Assembly (NCBI GenBank): GCA_021234155.1
Contig: JAJEKV010000049.1
Location: 1,207,487 to 1,271,486 of the forward strand
Origin: Isoetes taiwanensis
Lineage: Eukaryota > Streptophyta > Lycopodiopsida > Isoetales > Isoetaceae
Length of the DNA: 64,000 nt
Direction of reading: 5' to 3'
Shown: one piece after another, positions 34,201 through 47,594 of the stretch
Layout of the letters: each line of letters opens with the position of its first letter
Position numbering within the stretch: position 1 is the first letter of the stretch
Notes under the pieces: model-generated
Told to the model about the DNA's origin: nothing
The model's input: the letters and a program-made list of their open reading frames with translations, nothing else
Database searches by the model: none
Position numbers and translations under genes: made by a program

Positions 34201-37165
34201 TCTTACTTAAAATGTTTAATTTATTAGCCTTAGCTAAACATATATAAACTCCTCACATGATGGATGGAACCATCATGTTTAACATATCTATCCCTAAAGC
34301 AATGGGTTACCAAATTATTATAGTAATTATAACCTGGGAGATTTTGTCATCACGACAATTCCTTTTGTCTCAAAAGACTATGTGATTAATATACTTCTTA
34401 TTTTAGATGTATCTTACACGTATTATTGAAGTTCGCATCCTAGAGATTCCCCCTTTCTTACTCTCTTAGAATATTACTACCAATTGAATTGATGCCATCA
34501 TAACAAGTTGGCCGGACTTGTTAGATTACTTCTTTTCTTTATGTTGGATTATTCCTTTGAGGTACTAGCTTTATACATGGTCAACAATTATCCTAGTAAC
34601 GATTCCTTCTTAGCGAGGTGATCAATCTCACTAAGTGGTTTCAATATGTTGGATGTCCCTTCACAACTGTGTATAACTTTAGATACCCCTATACATTTCC
34701 TTCCCAATTTTTGACGCTTTGCTCAATCTTGAGGCAATCCTTTTAACGAGAATATCTGAAAATGCCTTCTAATTCCATTATGGATGTTATCATCCATATA
34801 TCCATCCTACTAGACCCTATGGCATTAGATGTTACAAGCATCACTATATATCACAATGCAAGGCAGAATTATGGTCGTCGAGATGTTGCCTTCTCAGTTG
34901 GCTCGTTGATGTCAGGTCGTCCCGGAGAATTTCGTGACATCTGTCAGCTTGAGGTTGTGGCTGTGGTTTCTGAAGATGTCTGGCCATTCCTCCTCCTATT
35001 GTTGAGGACACTCGTGTCATAAGCTCGTCAAGTGTTGTCACTGCCACAAGAGGTAGAGTTAGGTCCCGAAGATCTCCTGGTGCAAAACCTAGATGGTACA
35101 GCACTAATGATCTTGACATGACCGGTGTTATCTCTCATCCTAACATTGTGTTGGGCGAGCAATGTTCTACCTGAGGGCATTTCCTGAAGTGTTTGGAGTC
35201 AAAGCTTTGCTTGGGCTCTATTGGTCTCTGTCTCTTACTTGCTCTTCCTTCAAAAATTTGATCTTGGGCGATAGTTGTACTTCTTTGCTTCATCCTTTGG
35301 CAGCCGAAATGATAGAGTTTCTTGATCTAGACGCTAAATCCCTAGAATATGGCTCTAAACTCATGTTTCTACACTATATGCATGAGCACCCGATATATGC
35401 AATAGATGGATTTCACATCCGTTTTTCCAAATTACATAAGAAGATATACTTAAATGTTTATACTCCTTTAGGGTTTCCCTTCCTCCTATCATGTTTGATT
35501 CTTCTTACTCGATGCATATTCCTCGTTATTGTTGACTCCGGGATTCTTTGAGATGATGCTACTATACTTGACCTTCATGTACGATCTGAGCTCTTCATCC
35601 CAAGTTGCGAAGAATGTTCTTTGATGTGAACCATTGAGTAGAAATTGCTCCTCAATGTGTTTACCCATTGTGTGGAATGCGATGACCGCTCAACATCCTT
35701 ACATATGTATGCAATTGCAAGGTTGAAGATATGCAGTGCCATTGATCGCTTGAATAGGATCACCTGGTTGATGTAGTCGTCCAATCTTGCATGCATTCGA
35801 AGCTATGAGATGGCAATCAACAGATAAACAGTGTCATTTCTTCGCAAGTTGAATTTCTAAGCGCGACTCTTCTTGCTTGGACTTTGCTTTGTTGTGAGAT
35901 GCTTCCCCTGTGCTTAGAATTGTGGTCATCCCCATTGCACCTACCATAACTCCTTCGGGTCGCCTTTGAGTGATCTGTACCTACTGGCTGGGTCATCTCC
36001 TCTGTCCTTTGGGTTCGGTCCACTTGAGTCTTGCACTACTTGGCTGAAGCAGTAAAGTCGTCCTTCCTTTGCTTTCCAGGTGGTTCTGAATCTGGAACTC
36101 TTCTTCGAACAGGCTATCCTCCTTTTTGATCTCACCTCTGATGCTAATATAGGCCTTCAAGTCGGAGATGTTCCTCCCCTGATATGTGTCTTCTCTCCAT
36201 TATGATCTCCTATGTCTGGAACTGATGAAGTTATAAAAGTTTTCCTACTAGTGTAAGGGAGTTGAAAGCTCGTCCTGGTCAGCCTTGGGTGCTTTGTAGT
36301 TGTCTAGCTTAGTTGCTCCTTTTGTTGACATTGCGTGACATCCCCTTGAGCTGCTAGGCTGCAAGATCGTGGTGGTCATACCTCCCGCTTTTATATGCTC
36401 CAGTGTCGTTATGAATTCTCCTCCTCTCTGCTGAAGATTATGTTCTTGGACTCTAGGTCATGATATTAATGCAGGCTTCCCTGTCTGAAATACCCCTGCA
36501 CTTGTATGTTTCCCCGCCTTGTGTTCCATGTGCTTTGAGTCGGCGAAGGGGTCAAGATCCTCTTTTTGATGTGAGCTCGTTGGTGTGGTAGCCGAGAGCT
36601 TGACAGTCCAGAAAATTCTTGGTGCCATTGATTAACCAATATTCTTTCCATTAGATGAAGATTGATGATAGGTGGTGGTGTCCTGCGCTACTCGTTTTGT
36701 TGGTAGAGGTGTTTGCCATTGTGCTTCCCTCTCTTGGGTATGCCTTTTCAGTCTCCTCTCTTTGTCTGTCAGTACGTCGCCTGGGTCTTCAATATCTTCA
36801 AGAAGTTGTCCTCTTTCTCTTATGTGGGTCTGGCCTCGTACTCTAAAAACAAACAACTCATATATCCTAGAGTTTAAGGGCTCAAGTCAACGACTAGTTG
36901 AAAGGCTCACCTACAACATTCTGGGCTCTCTAAGCAACGGTTATGGCTCAGGTAGTGTCAATAGAGATATATCTATAGCCCTCAAGTTTATGAACATCAG
37001 AACAAGGGGTCTGGCATGAACTGCGCTTTGTTTTACCAAGCCTTCATGATGTTTGGGATATACTCTAAGATCGTAGCAAATGTTGGTTTGGTGGGGTCCA
37101 ACACTCTATACGTGGAATGACTTGGGCAGCTCTAGACTCTAGCTTCTTTCTAGGTATCCTGATAT
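34200..37165. repeat. 2.8 kb repeat family, copy A
   Basis: It is the longest copy. The stretch 34420-34860 matches 31840-32280 and 43310-43790; 35570-37160 matches 44310-45900 and, from 35884, 41852-43090. Coding potential is poor: short minus-strand frames such as MHARLDDYINQVILFKRSM and GRLYCFSQVVQDSSGPN recur in the copies but have no family I know. Class unresolved; an LTR-element internal region on minus is likely. Confidence 0.75.
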
Positions 37166-39240
37166 TGAGAAGGTGAGATCTCTACCTCATTAAATTAATT
37201 TGATGCTACAGATAATACTCATACATGCCTGCTGAGGTGATTCTTATTATTGCATTTCTTGCACATAGACGATTCCTAGGAGACTGCTTTCCATGGTACC
37301 TGTAACACATCATATTATACTTAAAAGGTGAAGCAAGAACAATGTATTTTTACTATGTGATGTTCCGATTGGTCTATTGGCCAGACAAAATTAGCTTTCC
37401 TTTGGTGCTTCTGGTTAATCTTCTCAGCTCCATATGGTTTTATCACTCGAACTTCAGATGTCAATTCACATAATGGTTTTATTTTGCTTCATCATCTCAC
37501 CACCAAACAAGAGGTTCAATATCTTTTTCTCTATAAGATGCACTGGAAAAAATACAAGATGTGCTGTGAATTTCTTCCCAACTTAAAATAGGTTATCTAG
37601 GGCTATGAATGTAGCAATACGTCTTTGGTCAAGCTGTCGTCTTATACACAAGACCTTGAACATAAAAAATTTGGAAAACTAGGGCTATGATGTTTTAATT
37701 TGCCAAGCCCTGATATTGCCAAGCCAGGATTATCTCTTTCTTAAATTTCTTTTTATGCCACTATTGCTTTGGATAGTTTTTCTCTTGCTGCATCTAGAAG
37801 CAAGTAAATTGAAGAGGGATGTGGTTGCATTTTATTTGATGCGATGGTTGGATGGATCCAGGACGCGGCCAGTAAATTCCAATATTCCAAAGAGTGGATC
37901 CCTTTTGCTCTAACTCATATGCAGATCTAAGTTCCCCTTGATGCACATGGTAATTAACAACTGCATATTTGCTTCTTTTCTAGATATTTAGCTTTCTGTT
38001 GCCCATCCTTTGTTTTGAGCTTCTGTAACAGATGGGGAAAATAGTTTTGAGACTAATCGTAGATGCCCATCTCAGATGCAAACTTCATGTTCCAGATTTC
38101 GGAGCTACATTTCGGTTGCTATGTGGACGTCTTTAAGATGCTAATACCCTGGAGGTATCATGTTTTTCTGAGCCACTCTTCAAACTCCATGGACCAAGAG
38201 CAGTTCTTAGATCATATTAATTAGATTTGATGAATGTGGTACAGACCTGTCTAATAGAGCATTGGAAATTCCACAGATGATCCACGCTTCTAAAGTTTTT
38301 ATAAATCTTCTTCAGCTAGCATAAACATATCTGGTTTGCAAGCTTTGTCAAAGATGCTATATTTGGATTGGCTCCAGCTCACATAATCCAACATCTTTGT
38401 CCATCTCCTTTTTTGTTCCCCTTTGTCCATCTGCCTTTTCGTTGTTAGAATCATCACAAGTAAGAATGGAGATCAGTGCAATGCCTGAGGTGGTTAAAAC
38501 TCCTTAGGCTCGCATTCTTAAATCTAGCATTTGCAAGTTTCCAAGTAGTTGATTGGCTTTTTCTTTCTAGGTACTTGATTTTGTGCCATTGTGTAATATA
38601 GATCATCTTATTAATAGAATAGAATATGATTTTATGTAGCACTTTCAAATAATATATATGACTTCATTATGCATGGAAAAACCACTACTGTTAATGTATT
38701 GATCAATGTAATCTTAAAATTCTGCAGGATTTTTTTGGACTTTTACATGGTGGCCCTAAGGCACAAAGCATTTTCTTCAGTTTTAGGAGTATGCAGGTCT
38801 AAAAGGGGTCAGGTCGGGCTTTCATCATACAAGCATTCATTACGCATATGTGGCATGCACCTATTATGAAGGAAGTCATTACTAAGCTATAAAGGCGCAG
38901 CTTAGATAGGTTGTCTGTTCAATTTAATGAGTTCACTTTCATGCTCTGCGCTCTTCATTTATCCAGAGGTTATCTTTTCTTTTTAGCATCACTTATTAAA
39001 ACACTTACTATTGCATAACTAAGGGATTGTTCTAAATACGTTTCAATTACAGAATATTGTTTTCGACATGGTCTCACTTACAGAATACGTGCCCATTCAC
39101 AACAATATACAGTTAATGTGTAATAAAATATGATATTTGTTGCAGCAAGCATGTTACTCAGAACTTGCGGAAGCTAGGATGATCAAATACTCCCTGCATT
39201 TTATGACGCAATTCATGTAAGAGCATTTATTCTCTATTTC
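37166..39240. other. A+T-rich stretch, no gene recognised
   Basis: No coding motif, repeat or RNA gene could be supported here. Confidence 0.5.
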
Positions 39241-40610
39241 ATTCTAGAATGGGACTCGCATGAAACCAACAAACCGCCCGATAGATAGGCTTCTCATTCA
39301 TCTCAGCAGATTTTCTACAATGGTGGATAGTGGGTAGCCGCACACATGCAAACTACCCACGAAAATAAAGGGAAAATCCAATTATATCATTTGGACCCCA
39401 AAAATACAATGCTAACAGATGTTCGGCTGGTGTACCTGCCGAAAGCTTATCACCGGGATTAAAAAACCCCGCCCTTTCGGGTTTTCGAGGAAAAACCCTA
39501 GTGATAAACCTTCGGCAAGAGGCTTAGACAAACGCAAGGCAGAGAAATCGCTCCCAAAACCCACGAATGGAGAAGTCGAAACAAATGCCGCTCGCCAACC
39601 TGTACCTGCACATCACCAACACCACAAAAACAAAACAAAACAAACCTCCCAGAGTGGAGGGGCTGATTATGCGCGTGCCACGCGACAAATATAATAAACA
39701 AAGAAGGGGAGGGTGGGTTCAAAGAGAAAGAGGCTTCACTGAGAGAAGAAGAGGCGCCCGATGAGGAGTCGATGCGTAAACGCCCCTAAAATAGCAAACT
39801 CCCAACGGAATGGGCATGCGCACCGCGCATGCATGCAAAACATGCATGCTCGTCCCATTCTAGAATGGCGATCCAATGTCTCGGATCGATGGGATTCTAG
39901 AATGGGACTCGCATGAAACCAACAAACCGCCCGAATACCAAAGGACTTCCTTACAAACTAGGATCGAGGACGAAGGTCACAGGACAAAGGCTAAAGGCCG
40001 AAAAAGGACAGCATAAAAGAAACGCCAAATTGGCCAAACCAGGCAGGGAGAAGCCCCTCCCCTGCCTGGAAACAATTCAAAGAGAAAGAGGTACTGCTGA
40101 GAGAGAAGAGGAAGCGCCGATGAAGAGTCGATGCAGAACTAAAAAAGCGAACTCCCAACCAGAATGGGCATGCGCCGCCCGCATGCATGCAAAACATGCA
40201 TGCTCGTCCCATTCTAGAATGGCGATCCGATGTCTCGGATCGATGGGATTCTAGAATGGGACTCGCATGAAACTCAACAAACCGCCCGAATACCAAAGGA
40301 CTTCCTTACAAACTAGGATCGAGGATGAAGGTCACAGGACGAAGGCTAAAGGCCGAAAAAGGACAGCATAAAAGAAACGCCAAATTGGCCAAACCAGGCA
40401 GGGAGAAGCCCCTCCCCTGCCTGGAAACAATTCAAAGAGAAAGAGGTACTGCTGAGAGAGAAGAGGAAGCGTCGATGAGGAGTCGATGCAGAAACGCGCC
40501 TAAAATAGCGAACTCCCAACCAGAATGGGCATGCGCCGCCCGCATGCATGCAAAACATGCATGCTCGTCCCATTCTAGAATGGCGATCCAATGTCTCGGA
40601 TCGATGGGAT
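39241..40610. repeat. Tandem array of palindrome-rich units
   Basis: Three units start at ATTCTAGAATGGGACTCGC: 39241-39893 (653 bp, with a different middle), 39894-40247 (354 bp) and 40248-40610 (363 bp). The two short units each carry CCAGGCAGGG with its inverse, CATGCATG-CAAAA-CATGCATG, the 14-base palindrome CCATTCTAGAATGG, and CGATC-CGA around TGTC. The long unit lacks the first of these. Open frames of about 110 residues in the two short units are parallel by-products of the repeat. Confidence 0.85.
39438..39516 (-). ncRNA. Structured RNA, ENE-like candidate (copy 3)
   Basis: On minus, a 16-pair outer stem joins GCCGAAGGUUUAUCAC and GUGAUAAGCUUUCGGC. Inside are UUUUU and UUUUUU runs, an A-rich segment, and a CCC-GAAA-GGG cap in place of the UUCG cap of the other two copies. 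No LINE coding sequence or LINE terminal stem-loop flanks it; it sits in the long unit of the 39241-40610 array. Confidence 0.5.
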
Positions 40611-41726
40611 TGGAAAGTATTACATCTTTGTTTGATAAGGATGCACATCATTAACAAAGTATTAGACTATATCAAATCTCTAGGTCATTATATACTGCAG
40701 TATTTTTTTCTTTAGATTAATAGAATCCATTTATTGACCCTACAGCAATCATATGTTTCTTCTTTAGAGTAATTTTCTTCCAGAATGTATGTTTGAGATA
40801 AGTTGATAAACCAAGTCTGTCATCAGATGCGTAGTTATCATGTGCGAGAATGAAATGTTTTGGCTTTCCAGTTAAGATTGTCCCCGGACTTTGTTAGATC
40901 ACCAGTGGTGAATAGCAACAATTATGAGGTATAACTTAGCCTTTTAGTGACATGATGGCTTTGCAATGAACATATATGATTAAGGCTTTATAGTTTGCAA
41001 ATACTTATTTGCTTAAATGGATTTACAAATTTTTATATGTGCAACCTATAGAGGCAAGATTTCTAGGTATTGTTACAAGTCTTATCACAGATGCAGAAGG
41101 AAGGAGATGTGCACATATCTCAGGTCACAGGTCAGGGTGATGTTGGGCAAAATGGGTGGCATATAGAGTCACTCCTTTTCCTTGCATTGGAGTAACCATA
41201 GTCATGTTCAGCTACCTTGATGCAATCTTAGAGATTCCATTGAGCTAACTAATATATGAGAACCATTCATTTTTCTTTTTTCACACAATAATTAAAGCCG
41301 TATGATTATTCACGTCTATACCAGTTGAGCAATATGGGAGATATATTTGCTTCTAGATTCTTTTTGTTTTTATTGCATATCCAGAGTGTTCTCTGAAATA
41401 ATTATTTATGGTTATAATTGTGCGGATCTAAATGTCATTTATTGTATAATATTTGATTCATTTAAAACCCTGAAGGCACATGCTACGATGTTTTCTTTCT
41501 ATTATCCAAGATCTTGACAGTCATAATAAATATCCTTTATTATAATTTGATTTTATTGCTTTAAGCATTGGTTTTAGACCATCTAATAATTCTATTAACA
41601 CTACTATGTCCATTATAACCATATAAGACATTTTGACCGTTTACATTTTCCCTCAAGGCCCATAAATACAACTTATATTTTATGGTATGCCATTGCACTT
41701 AACTTCTGTTGCTAAAAGTGTTACTA
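40611..41726. other. A+T-rich stretch, no gene recognised
   Basis: Nothing supported. Confidence 0.5.
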
Positions 41727-43305
41727 AGGATGTTGAGCGGTCACCGCATTCCACACAATGGGTAAACACATTGAGGAGCAATTTCTACTCAATGGTCACA
41801 TCAAAAAATATTCTTCGCAACTTGGGATGAAGAGCTCAGATTGGACATGAAGGTGCTTCGTTGTGAGATGCTTCCCCTGTGCTTAGAATTATGGTCCTCC
41901 CATTGCACCTACCATAGCTCCTTATGGTCGCCTTTGAGTGATCTGTACCTACTGGCTGGGTCATCTCCTCTGTCCTTTCGGTTCGGTCCACTTGAGTCTC
42001 GCACTACTTGGCTGAAGCAGTAAAGTTGTCCTTCCTTTGCTTTCCAGGTGTTTCTGGATCTGGAACTCTTCCTCGAACAGACTATCCTCCTTCTTGATCT
42101 CACCTCTGATGCTGATATAGGCCTTCAAGTTGGAGATGTTCCTCCCCTGATATGTGTCTTCTCTCCATTATGGTCTCCTATTTTTGGAACCGATGAAGTC
42201 ATAAAAGTTTTCCTACTAGTGTAAGGGAGCCGAAAGCTCGCCCTGGTCAGCCTTAGGTGCTTTGTAGTTGTCTAGCTTAGTGGCTCCTTTTGTTGACATT
42301 GCGTGACATCCCCTTGAGCTGCTAGGCTGCAAGATCGTGGTGATCCTCCCTCTCGCTTCTATGTGCTCCTATGACGTTATGAATTCTCCTCTCTGCTGAA
42401 GATTATGCTCTCGGACTCTAGGTCATGATATTAATGCAGGCTTCCCCGTCTGATATACCCCTGCACCTGTATGTTTCTGCCTTGCGTTCTTCCTTTTGAA
42501 ACTCATGTGCATTGAGTCGGTGAAGGGGTCGAGATCCTCTTTTTGATGTGAGCTCGTAGGTGTGGTAGCTGAGAGCTTGACAGTTCAAAAGATTCTTGGT
42601 GCCGTTGATTACCCAATATTCTTTCCATTAGATGAAGATTGATGATAGGCTGGTGGTGTCCTGCGCTACTCGTTTTGTTGGTAGAGGTGTTTGCCGTTGT
42701 GCTTCCCTCTCTTGGGTATGCCTTTTCAGTACGTCGGCTGGGTCTTCAATATCTTCAAGAAGTTGTCCTCTTTCTCTTATGTGGGTCTGGCCTCGTACTC
42801 TAAAAACAGACACTCATATATCCTAGAGTTTAAGGGCTCAGGTCAACGACTGGTTGAAAGGCTCACCTACAACATTTGGCTCTCTAAGCAAGGGATATGG
42901 CTCGGGTAGTATCAATAGAGATATATCTATAGCCCTCAAGTCTATGGACATCAGAATAAGGGGTCTGGCATGAATTGAGCTTTGTTTTACCAACTCTAAG
43001 ATCGTAGCAAAGGTTGGTTTGGTGGGGTCCAACACTCTATACATGGAATGACTTGGGCAGCTCTAGACTCTAGCTCCTTTCTAGGTATCCTGATAATAGG
43101 GAGCGTCAATGTGGAAGCTAAGTCAAACTCTATTGTAAAAACAACAGAATTAGGTCAAGGTTTACGCTTTTAGCATGAGCAGAGGTGATGTACCAACACT
43201 TGAGCTTGGGTTGCTATGCTGAGGGTCTAGATGATTATAACAAAGGGATGTTCTTGAGCACTTCTATCTAGGAGTAAGGCATTAGATTTGACTGAGAGCA
43301 AGACT
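41727..43305. repeat. 2.8 kb repeat family, copy B, with an inverted 5' segment
   Basis: The part from 41852 is collinear with copy A from 35884. The segment 41727-41848 instead matches copy A about 35575-35697 in inverted orientation. About 35 bases, including a GTCTGTCAG-containing piece, are deleted relative to copy A near 42730. Copy C follows directly. Confidence 0.8.
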
Positions 43306-46075
43306 TGTATTTTAGATGTATCTTATACGTATTATTGAATTTCGCATCCTAGAGATTCCCCCTTTCTTAGTTACTTACTCTTAGAATATTCCTATCAATT
43401 GAATTGATGCCATCATAACAAGTTGGCTGAACTTGTTAGATTACTTCTTTTCTTTAAGTTGGACTATTCCTTTGAGGTACTAGCTTTATGCATGGTCAAC
43501 AATTACCTAGTAACGATTCCTTCTTAGCGAAGTGACCAATCTCACTAAGTGGTTTCAATATGTTGGATGTTCGTTCACAACTGTGTATAATTTTAGTTAC
43601 TCCTATGCATTTCCTTCCCAATCTTTGACGCTTTGCTCAATCTTGAGGCAATCCTTTTAACGAGAATATCTGGAAATGCCTTCTAATTCCATTATGGATG
43701 TTATCATCCATATATCCATCCTACTAGACCCTATGACATTAGATATTACAAGCATCACCATATATCACCATGCAAAGCAGAATTATGGTCATCGAGATGT
43801 TGCCTTCTCAGTTGGCTCATTGATGTCGGGTCGTCCTGAAGAATTTCTTGACATCTGTCGGCTTGAGGTCGTGATCCTAACATTGTGCTGGGCGAGCAAT
43901 GTTCTACTTGAGGGCATTTCCCCAAGCGTTTAGAGTCGAAGCTTTGCTTGGGCTCTGTTGGTTTCTCTCTCTTACTTGCTCTTCCATTCAAAAACTTGAT
44001 CTTGGGCTATAGCTGTGCTTCTTTGCTTCATCCTTTGGCAGCTGAAATGATGGAGTTTCTTGATAGACACTAAATCCCTAGAATATGGCTCTAAACTCCT
44101 GTTTCTACACTATATGTGTGAGCACCCAAGATATGCAATAGACATATACATACATTGGGATTTCACATCCGTTTTTCCAAATTACATAAGAAGATATACT
44201 TAAATGTTTATATTCCTTTAGGGTTTCCCTTCCTCCTATCACGTTTGATTCTTCTTACTTCTTGTATATTCCTCATTCTTGTTGACTCGCGGATTCTTTG
44301 AGATGCTGCTACTATACTTGACCTTCATGTCCGATCCCCAAGTTGCGAAGAATGTTCTTCGATGTGAGCCATTGAGTAGAAATTGCTCCTCAATGTGTTT
44401 ACCCGTTGTGTGGAAATGCGCTGACTACTCAACATGCTTACATGTGTTATGCCGTTTCAAGGTTGAAGAGTGTCATTGATCTCTTGAATAGGATCACCTG
44501 ATTGATGTAGTCGTTCAATCTTGCATGCATTCAAAGCTCTGAGATGGCGATCAACAGGTAGACAGTGTCATTTCTCTGTAGGTTGAATTTCTGAGCGCGA
44601 TTCTTGTTGCTTGGACTTTGCTTCGTTGCAAGGTGCTTCCCCTATGCCTAAAATTGTGGTCGCCCCCATTGCACCTACCATAACTCCTTCTGGCCGTCTT
44701 TGAGTGATCTGCACCTACTGGTTGGGTCATTTCCTCTGTCCTTTGGGTCTAGTCCACTTGAGTCTTGCACTACTTGGCTGAAGCAGTAAAGTCGTCCTTC
44801 CTTTGCTTTCCAGGTGTTTCTGGATCTGGAACTCTTCTTCAAACAGACTATCCTCCTTCTTGATCTCACCTCTTATGCTAATATGGGCCTTCAAGTTGGA
44901 GATGTTCCTCCCCTGGTACGTGTCTTCTCTCCATCATGATCTCCTGTTTTTGTAACCGATGAAGTCATAAAAGTTTTTCTACTAGTGTAAGGGAGCTGAA
45001 AGCTCGTCCTGGTCAGCCTTGGGTGCTTTGTAGTTGTCTAGCTTAGTTGCTCCTTTTGTTGACATTGCGTGACATCCCCTTGAGCTGCTAGGCTGCAAAA
45101 TCATGGTGGTCCTCCCTCCCGCTTCTATGTGCTCCTGTGTCGCTATGAATTCTCCTCTATGCTGAAGATTATGCTCTCGGACTCTAGGTCATGATATTAA
45201 TGCAGGCTTCCCCGTCTGATATACCCCTGCACCTGTATGTTTATGCCTTGCATTGTTCCTTTTGAAACTCATGTGCGTTGAGTCGGTGAAGGGGTCGAGA
45301 TACTCTTTTTGATGTGAGCTCGTGGGTGTGATAGCCGAGAGCTTGACAATCCAAAAGATTCTTGGTGCCGTTGATTACCCAATATTCTTTCCATAAGATG
45401 AAGATTGATGATAGGCTAGTGGTGTCCTGTGCTACTCGTTTTGTCGATAGAGGCATTTGCCATTGTGCTTCCCTCTCTTGGGTATGCCTTTTCAGTCTCC
45501 TCTCTTTGTCTGTCAGCACGTCGCTTGGGTCTTCAATATCTTCAAGAAGTTGTCCTCTTTCTCATATGTGGGTCTGGCCTCGTACTCCAAAAACAGACAC
45601 TCATATATCCTAGAATTTAAGGGCTCAGATCAATGGCTGGTTGAAAGGCTTGCCTACAACATTTTGGAATTTCCAAGCGAGGGATATGGCTTAAGTAGTG
45701 TCAATACAGATATATCTATAGCCCTCAAGTCTATGGACATCAGAACAAGGGGTCTGGCATGAACTGAGATTTGTTTTACCAAGCCTTCATGATGTTTGGG
45801 ACATACTCTAAGTTCGTAGCAAAGGTTGGTTTGGTGGGGTCCAATACTCTATACGTGGAGTGATTTGGGCAGCTCTAGACTCTAGCTCCTTTCTAGGTAT
45901 CCTGATAATAAGGAGCATCAACGTGGAAGCTAAGTCAAACTCTATTGTAAAAACAACAGAATTAGGTCAAGGTTTACGCCTTTGGCATGAGCAGAGGTGA
46001 TGTACCAACACTTGAGCTTGGGTTGCTATGCTGAGGGTCTAGATGACTATAGCAAAGGGATGTTCATCTATCTCA
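43306..46075. repeat. 2.8 kb repeat family, copy C
   Basis: It begins at TTTTAGATGTATCTTATACG and is in direct tandem with copy B. It shares with B an extra 3' end (AAGTCAAACTCTATTGTAAA and onward) that copy A lacks. Relative to A it has a deletion near 43870. Confidence 0.8.
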
Positions 46076-46499
46076 TGCTTTGCCTCTTCTTGCTCTTCCC
46101 TTTCCTCTTTAGGATTCCTAGATAGATCTTCTTTATCTTTCTGTTCTTCTTCCTTACTTGCCACTTCTTATATCCATACTCCGGAGGAGCTTGCAATACT
46201 CTTGTGCTCAATATTCTTGTAAATGTGATGTGATTTATATTGTACCTTTAGGATATTTCTATAAGTTCTTTATCTAGTTAAATAAGAGGGAAGAAATGAC
46301 ATGGCAAATTGGAGCTAAAGGGAAGCTAGAATTAAGGAGCTAAAACTGAGTGGGGGAAGAAGTGGGATTCATGAGATGCATAAAGAGGAAGGAGGATTAG
46401 AAGATGCAATCAAGGTAGAAATCATTTTAGTAACGATGAAATAGTCCGAAGCTAGATGTGTTTTCAGATAAATCAAGCACTTTTTCTAGGCAATCAGAT

Positions 46500-47520
46500 T
46501 GATATTTTCTTGTAATGAAATAATTGATGAAGTTTTATGTTAATCCGGCTTTTATTATCCTGATTATGCTCACATCATTTCCTACCATTGAACCATACCC
46601 TCTTGCTGCACCTCTTTTTGGATCCCAACAACCTATTTTGATACAAACAGATGCATTCACAACTTCAGATACAGTTTTGGATATGGCTTTAGTTAAGCTA
46701 GATGCTCATATTCAATGCCTGCTGCCAACAGTCCTTGCCAGGATTCAAATGATGCAGTCTAATACCATTATCACGGGGACATCTATTCAATTGTCTTTGG
46801 AAAGAGGATACAACTCTTGGAGCTAGTGCTGGAGGTAGCAAGTAACATTAGTGTGCCACCACCAGTGTCTATCATAGTGCATACGCATGTGGACATGGTA
46901 GACATGTCCACACAGGCTTTGACTTAGGAATTGCTGCGTACTGGACATGCAAACATTCCCACTTTTGAGACAGGTAGGCCGCTAGAGGATGATTAACACA
47001 CACCGGTCCTGAGCTTGCGTATCATTGATATTGAGGAGACGAGTTGATTATCTTGCTACAAATGAGGCAGAGCATTTTTTTACCAAGGTGATGCACATAC
47101 AAGCAGATGGCATCATCTCAGCACATCGGATAGGAGCAGCACGACCTTACCGTCCTCATCATCTTCTAGTCCATTTTAGAGATGCTATTTCTAGGTTGCA
47201 TATACTCCAGAACATCTTTGCAGACGGAAAGAGGAGGTCAGGGTATCATTAGGGATCAGTGGCCTTCTGATCCATGGACAGTTTTTGTATAGGCATATTC
47301 TTCTTTATATTGTTATTTATATTTGTTCTTGTGTTTTGTGATGGTACGTAAAGCCTGATTTGATTATCCGACCTAAGGACCAAGTCATAGTTCCATCTGC
47401 ATTTTTCCCAAGCTTTGTAATGTTTCTATTATGTTTGGTGATGTTTTGAGTTGTTCTAGCCTGTTGTATGGGTCCCATGGCAAATTGGTTTCCATAAAAA
47501 TCCATTCCATTCTATTCTAG
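46500..47520 (+). mobile_element. ORF1-only LINE derivative, second copy
   Basis: An ORF1-type remnant is followed directly by a LINE 3' end: GGGTCCCATGG, AAATTGGTTT, CCATAAAAATCC and a CCATTC/CTATTC tail (47501-47520). No reverse transcriptase lies between them, as in 5040-6830. Confidence 0.45.
46524..47252 (+). pseudogene. L1 ORF1p-like remnant (second copy)
   Basis: The first frame (46524-46826) contains LDMALVKLDAHIQCLLPTV and is open but has no motif I can name. After several stops the conserved block appears in another frame at 47025-47252: EAEHFFTKVMHIQADG, then IGAARPYRPHHLLVHF, then DAISRLHILQNIF. The same order is seen at 6255-6440. The IGAARPxRPxxLLVxF phrase is the L1 ORF1p-like signature, so both frames are pieces of one dead gene. 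No single open frame links them. Confidence 0.45.
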
Positions 47521-47594
47521 ATAGTACAAATACTGGCAAATTCTGATAGCAATTCCTATAAAAATATGGAAATTTGCCAAACTAGAATAAAAAC

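Noticed and set aside
34762-35551. Plus-strand frames in repeat copy A as a membrane protein gene
   Set aside because: The equivalent frames in copies B and C are broken, and the hydrophobic look comes from T-rich sequence.
39913-40654. Two similar 110-residue frames
   Set aside because: They are parallel consequences of the 354 bp tandem units; the antisense strand is equally open and no domain is seen.
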